Assembly (NCBI GenBank): GCA_964368075.1
Contig: CAYJAD010000002.1
Coordinates: 1-64,000, forward strand
Length of the DNA stretch: 64,000 nucleotides
Source of the DNA: CAYJAD01 sp964368075
GTDB taxonomy: Bacteria > Desulfobacterota > Desulfovibrionia > Desulfovibrionales > Desulfovibrionaceae
Direction of reading: 5' to 3'
In this document: positions 15,922 to 24,956 of the stretch, in pieces
Position numbering within the stretch: the stretch's first letter is position 1
Layout: the number at the start of each line of letters is the position of its first letter
Program-made: the position numbers and the translations under genes
Notes under the pieces: generated by a model
What the model was told of the DNA's origin: nothing
What the model saw: the letters and a program-made list of their open reading frames with translations, nothing else
Databases searched by the model: none

Positions 15922-17196
15922 ATGCTTGATTTAAAAGCCATACAAAAAAATCCTGATGTATTACGCGCCGCCTTGGCTGCCAGAAACTCTCATTTACAAG
16001 TGGAAGAGTTTTTAGCTCTTGATGGAGAAAGAAGGCGCTTATTGCAAGAGGTAGAGCAATTAAAAAGTCAGTTGAATACTGCCTCTGCCGAGGTGGGTAA
16101 ACGTAAAAAAGCAGGAGAAGATGCCTCAGATGTTATGGCATCTCTTGGTGAACTATCTAAAAAAATTAAAGCACTTGATGTAGAAACAGAAGCCGCCAAG
16201 GAAAAAGTGGATACATGGCTTTTAGGCGTGCCCAATATTCCACATGAAAGTGTGCCTATAGGTAAGGATGAAAATGATAATCCAGAAGTGCACCGCATGG
16301 GCACCCCTCCTCGTTTTGATTTTAGCCCCAAGGAGCATTGGGAATTAGGTACAGCACTGGGCGGACTTGATTTTGAGCGCGGCAGTAAACTTGCTGGTTC
16401 TCGTTTTGTGGTGTCTCTTGGATGGGCCGCCAAATTGGAAAGGGCGCTGATAGCCTTTTTCTTGGATGAACATGCCAAAAATGGATATATTGAAGTAGCT
16501 CCGCCTTTGATGGTTAACCGTCAAACTATGACTGGTACGGGGCAATTGCCTAAATTTGAAGAAGATCTGTTTCGCTTGCAAGGCTGGGAGTATTATCTCA
16601 TTCCCACAGCTGAAGTGCCCATGACGAATCTGCATGCCGCAGAGGTGTTGGATGAAGATATGTTGCCACGCGGTTACTGTGCACAGACTCCGTGTTTTCG
16701 CTCAGAAGCAGGCTCTTATGGTAAAGACACCAAAGGGCTTATTCGCCAGCATCAATTTTACAAGGTAGAAATGGTGCGCTTTGCACATCCTGAAGATTCC
16801 TATAATCAGCTAGATCTCATGCGCAGTCATGCTGAGCAATTACTTGAAAAACTTGGCCTTGCGTATAGAACGATTGTTTTGTGCACTGGCGATATGGGCT
16901 TTGGAGCAACCAAAACATATGACTTGGAAGTATGGTTGCCTGGGCAAAATACCTATCGTGAAATTTCTTCCTGCTCAAATTGCGGAGATTTTCAAGCTCG
17001 TCGCGCAGATATTCGCTTTCGTCCTAAAGGTGGTGGCAAGCCACAATTTGCACACACCTTGAATGGTTCTGGACTTGCTGTAGGGCGTACCATGGTAGCT
17101 ATTTTAGAAAATGGACAACAAGCCGATGGCTCTGTGGTTTTACCCGAAATACTTGTACCTTATATGGGTGGCGTGAAGGTTATTACCGGTCAGTAA
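15922..17196 (+). CDS. serS: Seryl-tRNA synthetase
   Basis: It charges tRNA-Ser, and tRNA-Sec where present, with serine using ATP. The 424-residue protein begins MLDLKAIQKNPDVLRAAL, followed by the long antiparallel coiled-coil arm (about residues 30-100, EEFLALDGERRRLLQEVEQL...). The class II catalytic motifs are visible: LPKFEEDLFRL, YYLIPTAEVPMTNLH, CFRSEAGSYGKDTKGLIRQH (motif 2 region) and GSGLAVGRTMVAILE (motif 3). AAGGAG lies upstream of 15922; the extra 30 codons in the open frame are unsupported. In a selenocysteine-using organism this enzyme also makes Ser-tRNA(Sec), the precursor for the selenoprotein at 37679-38296. Confidence 0.97.
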   Translation: MLDLKAIQKNPDVLRAALAARNSHLQVEEFLALDGERRRLLQEVEQLKSQLNTASAEVGKRKKAGEDASDVMASLGELSKKIKALDVETEAAKEKVDTWLLGVPNIPHESVPIGKDENDNPEVHRMGTPPRFDFSPKEHWELGTALGGLDFERGSKLAGSRFVVSLGWAAKLERALIAFFLDEHAKNGYIEVAPPLMVNRQTMTGTGQLPKFEEDLFRLQGWEYYLIPTAEVPMTNLHAAEVLDEDMLPRGYCAQTPCFRSEAGSYGKDTKGLIRQHQFYKVEMVRFAHPEDSYNQLDLMRSHAEQLLEKLGLAYRTIVLCTGDMGFGATKTYDLEVWLPGQNTYREISSCSNCGDFQARRADIRFRPKGGGKPQFAHTLNGSGLAVGRTMVAILENGQQADGSVVLPEILVPYMGGVKVITGQ

Positions 17197-17209
17197 ATCG
17201 TAACTAAAA

Positions 17210-17247
17210 TTAAGACCTCTGCGTAATAAATTGCGCAGAGGTCTTAA
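17210..17247 (+). terminator. Terminator-like hairpin after serS
   Basis: A 14-bp perfect stem (TTAAGACCTCTGCG and its complement) begins 14 nt after the serS stop. It shares the CTCTGYGCAATGAA-type core with the hairpin at 45591. Confidence 0.65.
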
Positions 17248-17349
17248 AATATAAATACCTTAAAAATACTATTTGGACTTTATGGCGTCAATAATTCTCA
17301 TATAAAAACTATATATTGCCGCAATGAAAGTTTTTGGGAAAGGGGGTTT

Positions 17350-17386
17350 GGGGGAAGAACCTTTTGTTCACAAAAGGTTTTCACCC
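17350..17386 (-). repeat. Long hairpin after ssb (GGGGGAAA-arm family, copy 3)
   Basis: GGGGGAAGAACCTTTTG pairs with CAAAAGGTTTTCACCC around the loop TTCA. It lies 25 nt beyond the ssb stop, with more G-rich/C-rich pairing outside it. Confidence 0.6.
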
Positions 17387-17410
17387 AACAGACTTCACCC
17401 AATTCCCCAA

Positions 17411-17965
17411 TTAGAAGGGCACTTCATCCATGTCGCTTGCTTCAGAAGGGAAGGGGGAACCCTCAAAATTTCTATTGTCTTGCGGTTTAGCGCCACCTTG
17501 TTTTGGCCCGCCGCTCGGTGCGCCTTGATAGCCACCTTGGAAACCGCCTGCACCTTCTTGACCATAGCCACCCTGCGCATATCCGCCGCCTTGGCTATTA
17601 TCAATATAACCGCCGTGACCTCCGCCACCTTGGCCATCACCTTTTTTGTCTAAAAATTGTACGCGCTGAGCTTTTATTTCTGTCGTATAGCGATCGACAC
17701 CTTGTTGGTCTTGCCATTTACGTGTTTGTAAGGAGCCTTCCACATAGACAAGGGAGCCTTTGGCAAGGTAGTTAGCACAATTTTCGGCTGAGCGTTGATA
17801 TACTACTACTCTATGCCACTCCGTGCGTGCCACTTTATTACCTTCTCTATCTTGGTAAGATTCGTCAGTGGCGACACTCAGATTACAGACAGGGGCTCCT
17901 GTTTGCATATATTTAAGGTCGGGGTTTGCACCTAAGCGACCAATAATTTGTACTTTATTTAACAT
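17411..17965 (-). CDS. ssb: Single-stranded DNA-binding protein
   Basis: A 184-residue SSB. Residues 1-105 form the OB fold (MLNKVQIIGRLGANPDLKYM, EWHRVVVYQRSAENCANYL, KGSLVYVEGSLQTRKWQDQQ). A Gly/Gln/Tyr-rich disordered linker follows (about 115-160), and the acidic C-terminal tip SDMDEVPF recruits replication and repair partners. The start at 17965 has AAGGAGA 5 nt upstream. The small gene 17979-18314 ends 13 nt before it, with the ribosome binding site in between. The low-complexity linker generates several false frames on the other strand. Confidence 0.96.
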   Translation of the reverse strand: MLNKVQIIGRLGANPDLKYMQTGAPVCNLSVATDESYQDREGNKVARTEWHRVVVYQRSAENCANYLAKGSLVYVEGSLQTRKWQDQQGVDRYTTEIKAQRVQFLDKKGDGQGGGGHGGYIDNSQGGGYAQGGYGQEGAGGFQGGYQGAPSGGPKQGGAKPQDNRNFEGSPFPSEASDMDEVPF

Positions 17966-17978
17966 TATTTCTCCTTGC

Positions 17979-18314
17979 TTAGCAAAAATGTTGCTCAAGT
18001 TTATCTAAAATATCTTCTAATGTGTCACTCAGGCTGTTGGCTTTGCGTGGGTCCCAATCGGCTAGGGCACGCTCTAATTCCTTGGCAGTGGTTACAGCTT
18101 GTTCAATGTCATTACCTAAGGCTTGGCGACGCTCTTGGCTCCAGTCCATAAACTGCAAACCATCACCAAGGCGAAAGGCCATTTCAAGAACGCCTAATTT
18201 GTTTTCTGTGCTCGGAACAGATTTAGCAAGGTCAAAGAGCTGTGGCCAAAGTTTTTCCGGAAGGCCTTCGTCCCAAGTGACGGCAGATACGCGTATTTGT
18301 AATGCTTTGCCCAT
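17979..18314 (-). CDS. Small helical protein co-transcribed with ssb, function unknown
   Basis: A 111-residue acidic protein without export signals. Motifs such as VTWDEGLPEKLWPQLFDLAK and GDGLQFMDWSQERRQALGND suggest an all-helical fold ending in a coiled coil. I do not recognise a named family. It lies 13 nt upstream of ssb, so the two are probably one transcript, and a role around DNA replication or repair is possible but not shown. AAGAGGT lies before the start at 18314. Confidence 0.72.
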   Translation of the reverse strand: MGKALQIRVSAVTWDEGLPEKLWPQLFDLAKSVPSTENKLGVLEMAFRLGDGLQFMDWSQERRQALGNDIEQAVTTAKELERALADWDPRKANSLSDTLEDILDKLEQHFC

Positions 18315-18408
18315 GGCTTACCTCTTAAGAAAAACTTGCAACACATTTTTGGTTTATGCTATTTTAAAACAATACGTGATTAAATGGAAGTTATTTGGAA
18401 AAGGGAAT

Positions 18409-18445
18409 CGGGGGAAAACTTTTCCACAGAAAAAACTTTCCCCCG
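18409..18445 (-). repeat. Long hairpin (GGGGGAAA-arm family, copy 4)
   Basis: CGGGGGAAAACTTTT pairs with AAAAACTTTCCCCCG across a short loop, 13 nt beyond the stop of the biotinyl-like gene. Confidence 0.6.
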
Positions 18446-18457
18446 TAAAAAATAGAA

Positions 18458-19105
18458 TTACTTTTCTTGCCATTCCGTTTGCACACGCAACACAACTTCT
18501 TCAATGGCGCTGAGCTGATCAGTTGGGCATACCCCAATGAGAGCCTGACCACCATCAACATTTTCCGTATGTTTAAAGTACACTGCGTAAATGACTCCGG
18601 CAGGGCCTGTATAATAGAGTGGCGCTTCGCGCTTCATGCGGGACATGATAAACAATTCCATGCCGTCTTGCACGGATACGGCGCGAGAGCCAGATGCACG
18701 TACTTTTTTATCCACATCTGGGGTAAAATAGTATTTTGCTCTTTCTGGAGCCAGAAAAAGGTGCAATGCTTTTTTTAATATTTTTTGTTGCACTTCTGCC
18801 CGAGTTAAAAAGTGGCGTACCGTAAGTAGCGGGGTGCCAGATTCTACAAATTCCCCTTCTAATTCTTTATGAATGGCGCATACTTCCCCTTTTTCTGGGG
18901 CAGTAATGGGTTTGGGGTTATGTTCTCTTTCAATGGTGAGCAGGTGTGAACCCGGCTTTTCTTTCCACATACCTTGTGGCCCATGCACTTGGCTGCCTTC
19001 TTGAATATTGGCAAAAGTTATGCGTCCTGTATGCGGTGCACGAATGAGCACCTCTTCATAGGGAGAGGCCTTTATTTCATCTAATAATGCGGTAACGTCT
19101 AACAT
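18458..19105 (-). CDS. Biotinyl/lipoyl-domain-like protein of the acetyl-CoA carboxylase cluster
   Basis: A 215-residue protein directly downstream of the fused carboxyltransferase. Two barrel-sandwich segments are visible: PITAPEKGEVCAIHKELEGEFVESGTPLLTV split across residues 68-98, and a C-terminal one (YYTGPAGVIYAVYFKHTENV with GGQALIGV) like the second half of a biotinyl domain. The canonical A/V-M-K-M biotinylation motif is not present; the best positional candidate is the Lys in FIMSRMKREAP, one residue out of register by my alignment. It may be a divergent biotin carrier or a non-biotinylated scaffold. It is likely co-transcribed with the carboxyltransferase (21-nt gap). Confidence 0.7.
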   Translation of the reverse strand: MLDVTALLDEIKASPYEEVLIRAPHTGRITFANIQEGSQVHGPQGMWKEKPGSHLLTIEREHNPKPITAPEKGEVCAIHKELEGEFVESGTPLLTVRHFLTRAEVQQKILKKALHLFLAPERAKYYFTPDVDKKVRASGSRAVSVQDGMELFIMSRMKREAPLYYTGPAGVIYAVYFKHTENVDGGQALIGVCPTDQLSAIEEVVLRVQTEWQEK

Positions 19106-19126
19106 GATATATCCTTAACAACCGTT

Positions 19127-21373
19127 TTAGCGGTAATACACATTGCGACCACCAATGGTGAGCAGGGCTTGTTTTAAATTGGCACGAATATGGCGTCTGT
19201 CCCAAATGCCTTGAATGTGACCGCGCGAAAGAGCATTGTTAGAGCGATGATACTGCGGCGGAATATCAATACCTGTAGTTTCTTTAATAACACCAGGGCC
19301 AGCAAAGCCAAGGTTAGAAGAACGCACAGCAAATTGATACGGCGAACAACCAAGGAAGCTTGCCACTGGGCCAGCAAAGGAGTTGGTATCATAAAGCACC
19401 ATATATAAGCCCCCGCTGTCGATGTAGCGGCGTACTGCCACGGTACATCTTGGCATTTGAATAACGCCATGGGTACCTTCTTGAATGCGAATACCGGCTG
19501 TACCGTGCACATAGGCTATGAAGGGATAGCGTTTTTTCATGGCAAGTTCGCAGGCTTCCACAAATTTTTGGCCTTCAGCTGCGCCTACAGAGCCCCCGCG
19601 GAAGGTGCCCATAAGCATGGCTACAATAACTTTAACGCCATCAATACACGCTTCAAAGGTCATGCAACCGCTCTTAGAACCGGTTTTTTGTTGTGCTTCA
19701 TGAATTCTTTGTTCAAAGTCTTTGAAGTTAAGGGGGTTTCCTGCTTCAATGGCTGCATTGAATTCAAAAACAGAGCCTTGATCAAAAACGTTACGCACAT
19801 ACCATTCTGGTTCCATGGGGAAGTGGTGCCCGCAATAACTACATACGCCAGCAAATTCCGCAAAAAGGTCTGGCCCCCAAAGGTCAAGGCAACCGTCTTT
19901 GGCTGCGTTGGGACAAGTGAGCGTTCTGTCCGTTTTATAACGCGGAGAAATATAATTCCAGCGACTCACTCTACCTTCATCTACCCAGTTGGAGAGCTTT
20001 GTTAAATCTTCTGAAGGCGCAGCTTGCGTGTCTGCACCGCGCTTCAATTTTTTAAAAGGTTTGGTTATGCGTCCTTTTAAAATTTGGTATTCATTTTGTA
20101 CTTCTTCCCAGAAGAAAGTAACCTTTCTTTGGTGATTGCGATAAAAGTCGTACTTAATTTTATTCCAGCGCATAAGCATGGCGCCGGTAATGTTGCGCCA
20201 AAACTTTGTATGCCATGGGCGACGGTCGCGGCAAGCAGAGCGAGAAAGGCGCAAAAACTTTTGCTGACGCATACGCACCAAACGATTTTTATTGTCTGAC
20301 GATAGCCCCCAGCGCATATAGCGCTCTTCTAGATTAATATTCGGGTTGCGACGACGAGAAAGGGCAATGCCGCGTAAGCCGGGAAGTTTACGTGAAGAGA
20401 TGACGACTTCATCGGTGGCACGCAACATTTCTTGGCGCAAAGAGCGATAAAAATCAAAATGCGATGGGCGAGCACCAAGAGCAGGTTCTTGAATAATTTT
20501 ATCAATATATCCAAAGTTTAAGTTGTCTTGCGCGGTAATGTGTAAAGCTTCGGCACAATATTCAATAAGTTCTGGGGTGGCACGTTGCCCTGCCTTAATG
20601 CGCCCTTCAATGGCGGCGGCACCTTCCGGTGAAATAACGGAGTAATAGCCATGCGAAAGCATAAGTCTTTTATCTGCAAGACCAATAGCTTCGGCTCCTC
20701 CGGAACCTCCTTCGGAAATAACTGCCACAATAGGTACACGCAACTTAGACATGCCATAAATATTACGAGCAATTTGCTGGGCAGCGCCGGGGTAATCTTC
20801 CACAGGGTATGAACCCGGTGTGAAAATAAAAGTATGAATGGGTATACCTTCCGCTTCTGCAACGCGCATATACTGTAATGCTTTAGCATTACCCCAAGGT
20901 TTTACTGAACCGCCATTGCGAAATTCTGCGCCATGGCCTTTTTCTTGCCCTATAACCATAACAGATTGATTGTAAGTCTTTTTACCACGACGACGCGTGA
21001 TGATAGCTCTGGCAATAAGCATGCTTGGGTCAATGCTATATTCGTCTTGTCCGCCAATTTCTGTGAAGTTGTCGTACACATTTTCTAAAATATCACGCAA
21101 ACACACGCGCTGTGGGTGACGCACAATGCGCACTTTATCCATGGGCGTAATGTTAGCTTCGAGCTTGCGCTCCATAAAGCCAAAGAGCTCTTCTAATGTT
21201 ACTAGCTCTGCATTGGGGTCAGAGCAATACCCTTCGGCAATTCTTGTAAGCAATTGTTCTAGTTTTTCGCGTAACAAAACAACTTTATCTTGATGTTTAT
21301 CTACGAAAATATCTTGTATATACGTAAGCCTGTCTGTGAGGCTTTGTAATCTTTTTTCTATTGAATTATCCAT
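19127..21373 (-). CDS. Fused acetyl-CoA carboxylase carboxyltransferase (AccA-AccD order)
   Basis: A 748-residue protein uniting both carboxyltransferase halves that make malonyl-CoA. Residues about 1-330 are AccA-like (MVIGQEKGHGAEFRNGGSVK, FIFTPGSYPVEDYPGAAQ, VISEGGSGGAEAIGLADKRL). The C-terminal part, from about residue 470, is AccD-like with a four-Cys zinc ribbon (LTCPNAAKDGC and VCSYCGHHF), MLMGTFRGGSVGAAEGQKFV and LGFAGPGVIKETTG. The linker (about 330-470) is very basic and aromatic (RRNPNINLEERYMRWG, RMQQKFLRLSRSACRDRRPW), perhaps RNA- or membrane-contacting. Most bacteria use separate AccA and AccD. It lies between the biotinyl-like gene and the biotin carboxylase, all on one strand. 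Confidence 0.9.
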   Translation of the reverse strand: MDNSIEKRLQSLTDRLTYIQDIFVDKHQDKVVLLREKLEQLLTRIAEGYCSDPNAELVTLEELFGFMERKLEANITPMDKVRIVRHPQRVCLRDILENVYDNFTEIGGQDEYSIDPSMLIARAIITRRRGKKTYNQSVMVIGQEKGHGAEFRNGGSVKPWGNAKALQYMRVAEAEGIPIHTFIFTPGSYPVEDYPGAAQQIARNIYGMSKLRVPIVAVISEGGSGGAEAIGLADKRLMLSHGYYSVISPEGAAAIEGRIKAGQRATPELIEYCAEALHITAQDNLNFGYIDKIIQEPALGARPSHFDFYRSLRQEMLRATDEVVISSRKLPGLRGIALSRRRNPNINLEERYMRWGLSSDNKNRLVRMRQQKFLRLSRSACRDRRPWHTKFWRNITGAMLMRWNKIKYDFYRNHQRKVTFFWEEVQNEYQILKGRITKPFKKLKRGADTQAAPSEDLTKLSNWVDEGRVSRWNYISPRYKTDRTLTCPNAAKDGCLDLWGPDLFAEFAGVCSYCGHHFPMEPEWYVRNVFDQGSVFEFNAAIEAGNPLNFKDFEQRIHEAQQKTGSKSGCMTFEACIDGVKVIVAMLMGTFRGGSVGAAEGQKFVEACELAMKKRYPFIAYVHGTAGIRIQEGTHGVIQMPRCTVAVRRYIDSGGLYMVLYDTNSFAGPVASFLGCSPYQFAVRSSNLGFAGPGVIKETTGIDIPPQYHRSNNALSRGHIQGIWDRRHIRANLKQALLTIGGRNVYYR

Positions 21374-21528
21374 TTCAAACCTTTATACTGTTTGATTTAT
21401 GTGGCAGGAAAAAACAGCCTGCCTTTATAACGCTTGTTCATGACTGTGACATGCTCACGATGCATGGCATAAAATAATTTTCGGTGCCCAATGAAGTGCA
21501 TCGTGCACAAATAATTTTATTACGCGCG

Positions 21529-22956
21529 TTAAAATTTTAAAATACGTCCTGTATTGGCACGTAAAAAATTTATATTAGACTTAAGCTCTTCCCCAGCGGC
21601 ATTGTGCCCTTGCAAGGTGAGCGTGTCTAAGAATTCCACACCACGAGCTTTGGCTTCTTCTAAATCTTTACCCCATATAATGCCTAGAGCAAGGTTTGGG
21701 TCAAATTCTGTGGGAATCACATAGGGGGCATCTGTAGGAACATGTGTGAGCATGGTAAGCCAATCGTGCTCACGCCAGCCATAGCTATCAATGGTGCCCA
21801 CCCATGGAGCAAAGCGATTGTCCGGATCTTCGGCAATGAGGCGGTATTCAATACCTACGCCCTCAAAGTGAATATCTTCTTGGGAATAGCCTAAAGGCTC
21901 ACCAAGGCCAATACGAATTTGTTCTGCTAGTAAGTCCACTTCGCCTAGCTGCAGGCGGTTTTTTACGCTGGAAATACGTGCAGAAACCCCATTTTCTACC
22001 TGAATACGAGTGTTTACTTCCATAAGGAAGGGCTCTCCGTCACGGGTAACAATCCATTCCCATGTGCCCACGTTATCATAGCCTACAGAGCGCGCCATGG
22101 TGAGAGAATACTGAATAATATCTCGAAGCACTTGCGCCGCGTCAAAGGTGTACTTAATATTTTGCGGGTCAAATCCAGGAGCAATTTCTATGCGTTTTTG
22201 CAAACCAGTAGACTGAATAGAACAGTTACGTGTACCGAAGTGCACAGGGTTTTTGCCGGAACGATCAGAAACAATTTGCACTTCAAGGTGGTTGAAGTCC
22301 ATAACTCTTTGTTCAATAAGTACGCCTTCGTCTTTGAATTGGCGTAAAGCATAGTTGCGGATACGGCGATATACAGAGCGGAAGTTGTCAATATCATAGA
22401 CTTCTTCAATGCCCATGCCACCACCGCCTGCAGAGGCCTTAACCAACACTAAGGGCTGCTTGATGCCTCTTTGTTGCTGAAATTCAAAGACTGAACGAGC
22501 TACTTTTTCTGCTTCCATCTCATCATAAATGGGACGGTCCGAACCGGGTACCGTAGGTACACCAAGGCTACGCGCAAGACGTTTTGTATTAATTTTATCG
22601 CCAAGTTCTCGAATAATTTTCCAAGAAGGTCCAATGAAGGTGAGTTTGCGATCGCGTTTTGTTACACGGCGGGCAAAACGAAAATCTTCGGCAAAAAATC
22701 CATAGCCGGGGTGTATGGCTGTGCATAAAGCATCGTCGGCCACGGCCATAATTTCATTGGCGTCATGGTAGGAAGATACTTTGTAAAGGCTTTTTTCTCC
22801 GCCAAGAGTGCGAGCCAATTGCACATGCCCAGAGGCAAAATCTTCTGCTGTATAAATACATGTAAAAGCTACACCAAGTTTATGACAAGCACGTGTGATA
22901 CGCATGGCAATTTCACCTCTATTTGCCACGAGTACCTTTTCACTTTTCAAATCCAT
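21529..22956 (-). CDS. Biotin carboxylase-like ATP-grasp protein
   Basis: A 475-residue AccC-type enzyme: ATP- and bicarbonate-dependent carboxylation of biotin on a carrier. It begins KVLVANRGEIAMRITRACHK. ATP-grasp features include VKASAGGGGMGIEEV (Gly-rich loop), HLEVQIVSDRSGKNPVHFGTR and the metal/catalytic segment FLMEVNTRIQVENGVS. EMEAEKVARSVFEFQQQRGI and a somewhat expanded C-terminus differ from E. coli AccC (about 450 residues), so it belongs to the divergent Desulfovibrio-type cluster. AAAGGGA precedes the start. There is a 155-nt gap to the carboxyltransferase; together with that gene and the biotinyl-like protein it probably forms the malonyl-CoA-making complex. Confidence 0.88.
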   Translation of the reverse strand: MDLKSEKVLVANRGEIAMRITRACHKLGVAFTCIYTAEDFASGHVQLARTLGGEKSLYKVSSYHDANEIMAVADDALCTAIHPGYGFFAEDFRFARRVTKRDRKLTFIGPSWKIIRELGDKINTKRLARSLGVPTVPGSDRPIYDEMEAEKVARSVFEFQQQRGIKQPLVLVKASAGGGGMGIEEVYDIDNFRSVYRRIRNYALRQFKDEGVLIEQRVMDFNHLEVQIVSDRSGKNPVHFGTRNCSIQSTGLQKRIEIAPGFDPQNIKYTFDAAQVLRDIIQYSLTMARSVGYDNVGTWEWIVTRDGEPFLMEVNTRIQVENGVSARISSVKNRLQLGEVDLLAEQIRIGLGEPLGYSQEDIHFEGVGIEYRLIAEDPDNRFAPWVGTIDSYGWREHDWLTMLTHVPTDAPYVIPTEFDPNLALGIIWGKDLEEAKARGVEFLDTLTLQGHNAAGEELKSNINFLRANTGRILKF

Positions 22957-23060
22957 TCTATTCCCTTTGGGCTATGTTATGCATATATCACCGGACACAA
23001 CAAAAGGCACCTCTTATACAGATGTGACGATATACATGATAGCTTTGTTATTTAAATATG

Positions 23061-23438
23061 TTAACGTTTGCTCACTTCGATAATACGCTTTTGAATTTCC
23101 AATACCAACTTATCTAAGGCCACTTCTTGGCGTTCACTCATGTTATAGAAGTTACACGCCACAAGACCATTACCAAGGCTTCTTATCACTTTTGCCCTCA
23201 GTCCTGCAAGTATTACTCTATTAGAAACTTCGAGCTGTAAAATGAACTCATTGCCTTCGGCTAAAAACTTCTGCGGCATTTGGAAAGCACAACCGGTAAC
23301 ACTAATGTCTACAACCTTATAGGTCGTTTTACCGTTGTTTAGGCGTACGTTAATTCCATGCACATGGGCACGATAAGCATGTCGTTGCCCCTGCAAATCC
23401 TCAGCAAGTGTAAATGAAAAGCGAGATTTTTTTGCCAT
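23061..23438 (-). CDS. PilZ-domain protein
   Basis: A 125-residue single-domain protein. QRHAYRAHVHG near the N-terminus and VVDISVTGCAF about 25 residues later match the PilZ c-di-GMP-binding pair (RxxxR and [D/N]xSxxG). It is probably a cytoplasmic c-di-GMP receptor. Its ATG overlaps the motB stop (TAATG), so the gene is the third member of a motA-motB-pilZ operon. By analogy with YcgR-like brakes it may modulate flagellar motor output; that role is inferred. Confidence 0.9.
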   Translation of the reverse strand: MAKKSRFSFTLAEDLQGQRHAYRAHVHGINVRLNNGKTTYKVVDISVTGCAFQMPQKFLAEGNEFILQLEVSNRVILAGLRAKVIRSLGNGLVACNFYNMSERQEVALDKLVLEIQKRIIEVSKR

Positions 23439-24175
23439 TATGGACTCTTTGTAACGTCTCTTTGTAGGACGAATTCAACACGTCTGTTACGTGCTTTATT
23501 TTCTTCAGAAGTATTGGGTAAAATAGGATTCAACGATCCATACCCTGTTGCCGTCATCCTGTCCGCTTCAATACCTTCAGTTAGCAAATAGCGCAATACA
23601 TTAACAGCGCGTAAGGCAGACAATTCCCAATTATCTGCAAATCGAGAACCCGCAGGCACAGGGGTGTCGTCTGAATAGCCTCGAATATCAATGCGTTGTT
23701 CACGTCTTTGCACAAAAATATTCTTAAGCACATCAAGAACTTTCTTACTTTCTTCGGTAAGCTCTGTACTGCTTGGTCCAAAAAGCACTTTACCGGGAAG
23801 GCGTAATGTAATGGTGCCTTCTTCTAGCACAGCGCCCACTTGCCCTTCTACGCCATTTTGCACTAAGAAAGAGCGAATATCGTTAAAGGTTTGTTTTTGC
23901 GCTTCAATAAGTTCTTTGCGTCTTTTTACCTCATCGTGCAGGGCGCCTGTAATGGCAGAAGGGTCATTGCGCGACAAAGAAGATTGATCTCCGCCAAGAG
24001 CTCCTTTAATGGAACCCATGGCTTGCAAAAACTTTGTTTTTTCTACACTTGAAAGCGAAAATAGTAAGATGAAGAACACCAGTAATAGCATACTGATATC
24101 CGCGAAGGTAGCTAACCAGCCTTCCCCTTCATCATCGTCATCGTCGCTGCCGCTGGTAATAGGATCATCACTCAT
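23438..24175 (-). CDS. motB: Flagellar motor stator protein MotB
   Basis: A 245-residue stator subunit. An acidic N-terminus precedes GWLATFADISMLLLVFFILL, the single transmembrane helix carrying the proton-accepting aspartate (Asp26). A plug/linker region (about 50-100) leads to an OmpA-like peptidoglycan-binding domain (IDIRGYSDDTPVPAGSRFAD, NWELSALRAVNVLRYLL, GYGSLNPILPN, NRRVEFVL). It overlaps pilZ and starts 14 nt after motA. The run of five Asp before the membrane helix is unusual but lies in the cytoplasmic tail. Confidence 0.94.
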   Translation of the reverse strand: MSDDPITSGSDDDDDEGEGWLATFADISMLLLVFFILLFSLSSVEKTKFLQAMGSIKGALGGDQSSLSRNDPSAITGALHDEVKRRKELIEAQKQTFNDIRSFLVQNGVEGQVGAVLEEGTITLRLPGKVLFGPSSTELTEESKKVLDVLKNIFVQRREQRIDIRGYSDDTPVPAGSRFADNWELSALRAVNVLRYLLTEGIEADRMTATGYGSLNPILPNTSEENKARNRRVEFVLQRDVTKSP

Positions 24176-24188
24176 ATGCTGCTCTCAG

Positions 24189-24956
24189 TTATTTTCCGCC
24201 TTTTTCAGGCCCTTTGCGTTCTTTTGGGGGCAAGAAAGAGGAGAGTTTTTCGTATACAAGGTTGGGGTTGTTATTTTCTAAAATGGACTTGGCACCTTCA
24301 AAAATAATAAGCAAAAGCAATTCTTCTTGCATGCTTCTGGCCTTAAGCTTACCAGCTATGGGAATAAAGAGCAGGTTTGCAATAAGGGCGCCGTAAAAGG
24401 TGGTTAAAATAGCAACGGCCATGGCCGGACCAATAGCAGAAGGGTCTGCTAAGTTGGCAAGCATTTGCACAAGACCAATAAGCGTACCCACCATGCCCAT
24501 GGCAGGAGCCAAGGAGGCAAGTCTGTTGAACACTGAAATACCAATATTATGTCGCTTTTTCATGGACATGATTTCAATGGCTACAGTAGCATGGATAAGT
24601 GAAGGGTCTGCACTGTCGGCAATAAGCTGTGTGGCTTTTTTTAGAATGGGATTTTCTGTTTGAATTTTTTCTAGAGCCACAATACCTTGACGACGGCTAA
24701 TTTCGGCAATGCGCACCATGGTGCCTACCACTTCGCTAACCGGAGCATCTTTAGCAGTGAAGGCTTTAACGCCTGCACCAAAAGACTGCTTCACTTCGCC
24801 AAAGGGAAAGCACACAAAAACGGAGGACAACGTCCCCCCCACAACAATCATGATACTGGGGATGTCGATGAAGTTCCCAGGCTCTGGACCAATAAAAATA
24901 GAACCGATAACAAGTCCAAAACCACAAAGCATTCCGCCCAGTGTTGCTAGATCCAT
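24189..24956 (-). CDS. motA: Flagellar motor stator protein MotA
   Basis: A 255-residue MotA/PomA-like stator protein with four membrane helices (about residues 5-22, 30-50, 150-172, 180-202), the family segment LASLAPAMGMVGTLIGLVQM, and AILTTFYGALIANLLFIPIA. With MotB it forms the ion channel that turns the flagellum, so the organism is likely motile. The cytoplasmic loop contains VRIAEISRRQGIVALEK, which includes charged residues that contact FliG. It opens the motA-motB-pilZ operon. I looked for a sigma-28 promoter upstream and did not find one. Confidence 0.95.
   Translation of the reverse strand: MDLATLGGMLCGFGLVIGSIFIGPEPGNFIDIPSIMIVVGGTLSSVFVCFPFGEVKQSFGAGVKAFTAKDAPVSEVVGTMVRIAEISRRQGIVALEKIQTENPILKKATQLIADSADPSLIHATVAIEIMSMKKRHNIGISVFNRLASLAPAMGMVGTLIGLVQMLANLADPSAIGPAMAVAILTTFYGALIANLLFIPIAGKLKARSMQEELLLLIIFEGAKSILENNNPNLVYEKLSSFLPPKERKGPEKGGK

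Noticed and set aside
17395..17775. Several frames antisense to or out of phase with ssb
   Set aside because: They arise from the Gly/Gln-rich linker codons of ssb.
19174..20889. Multiple open frames on both strands within the carboxyltransferase gene
   Set aside because: They are shadows of a 748-residue protein with continuous family motifs.
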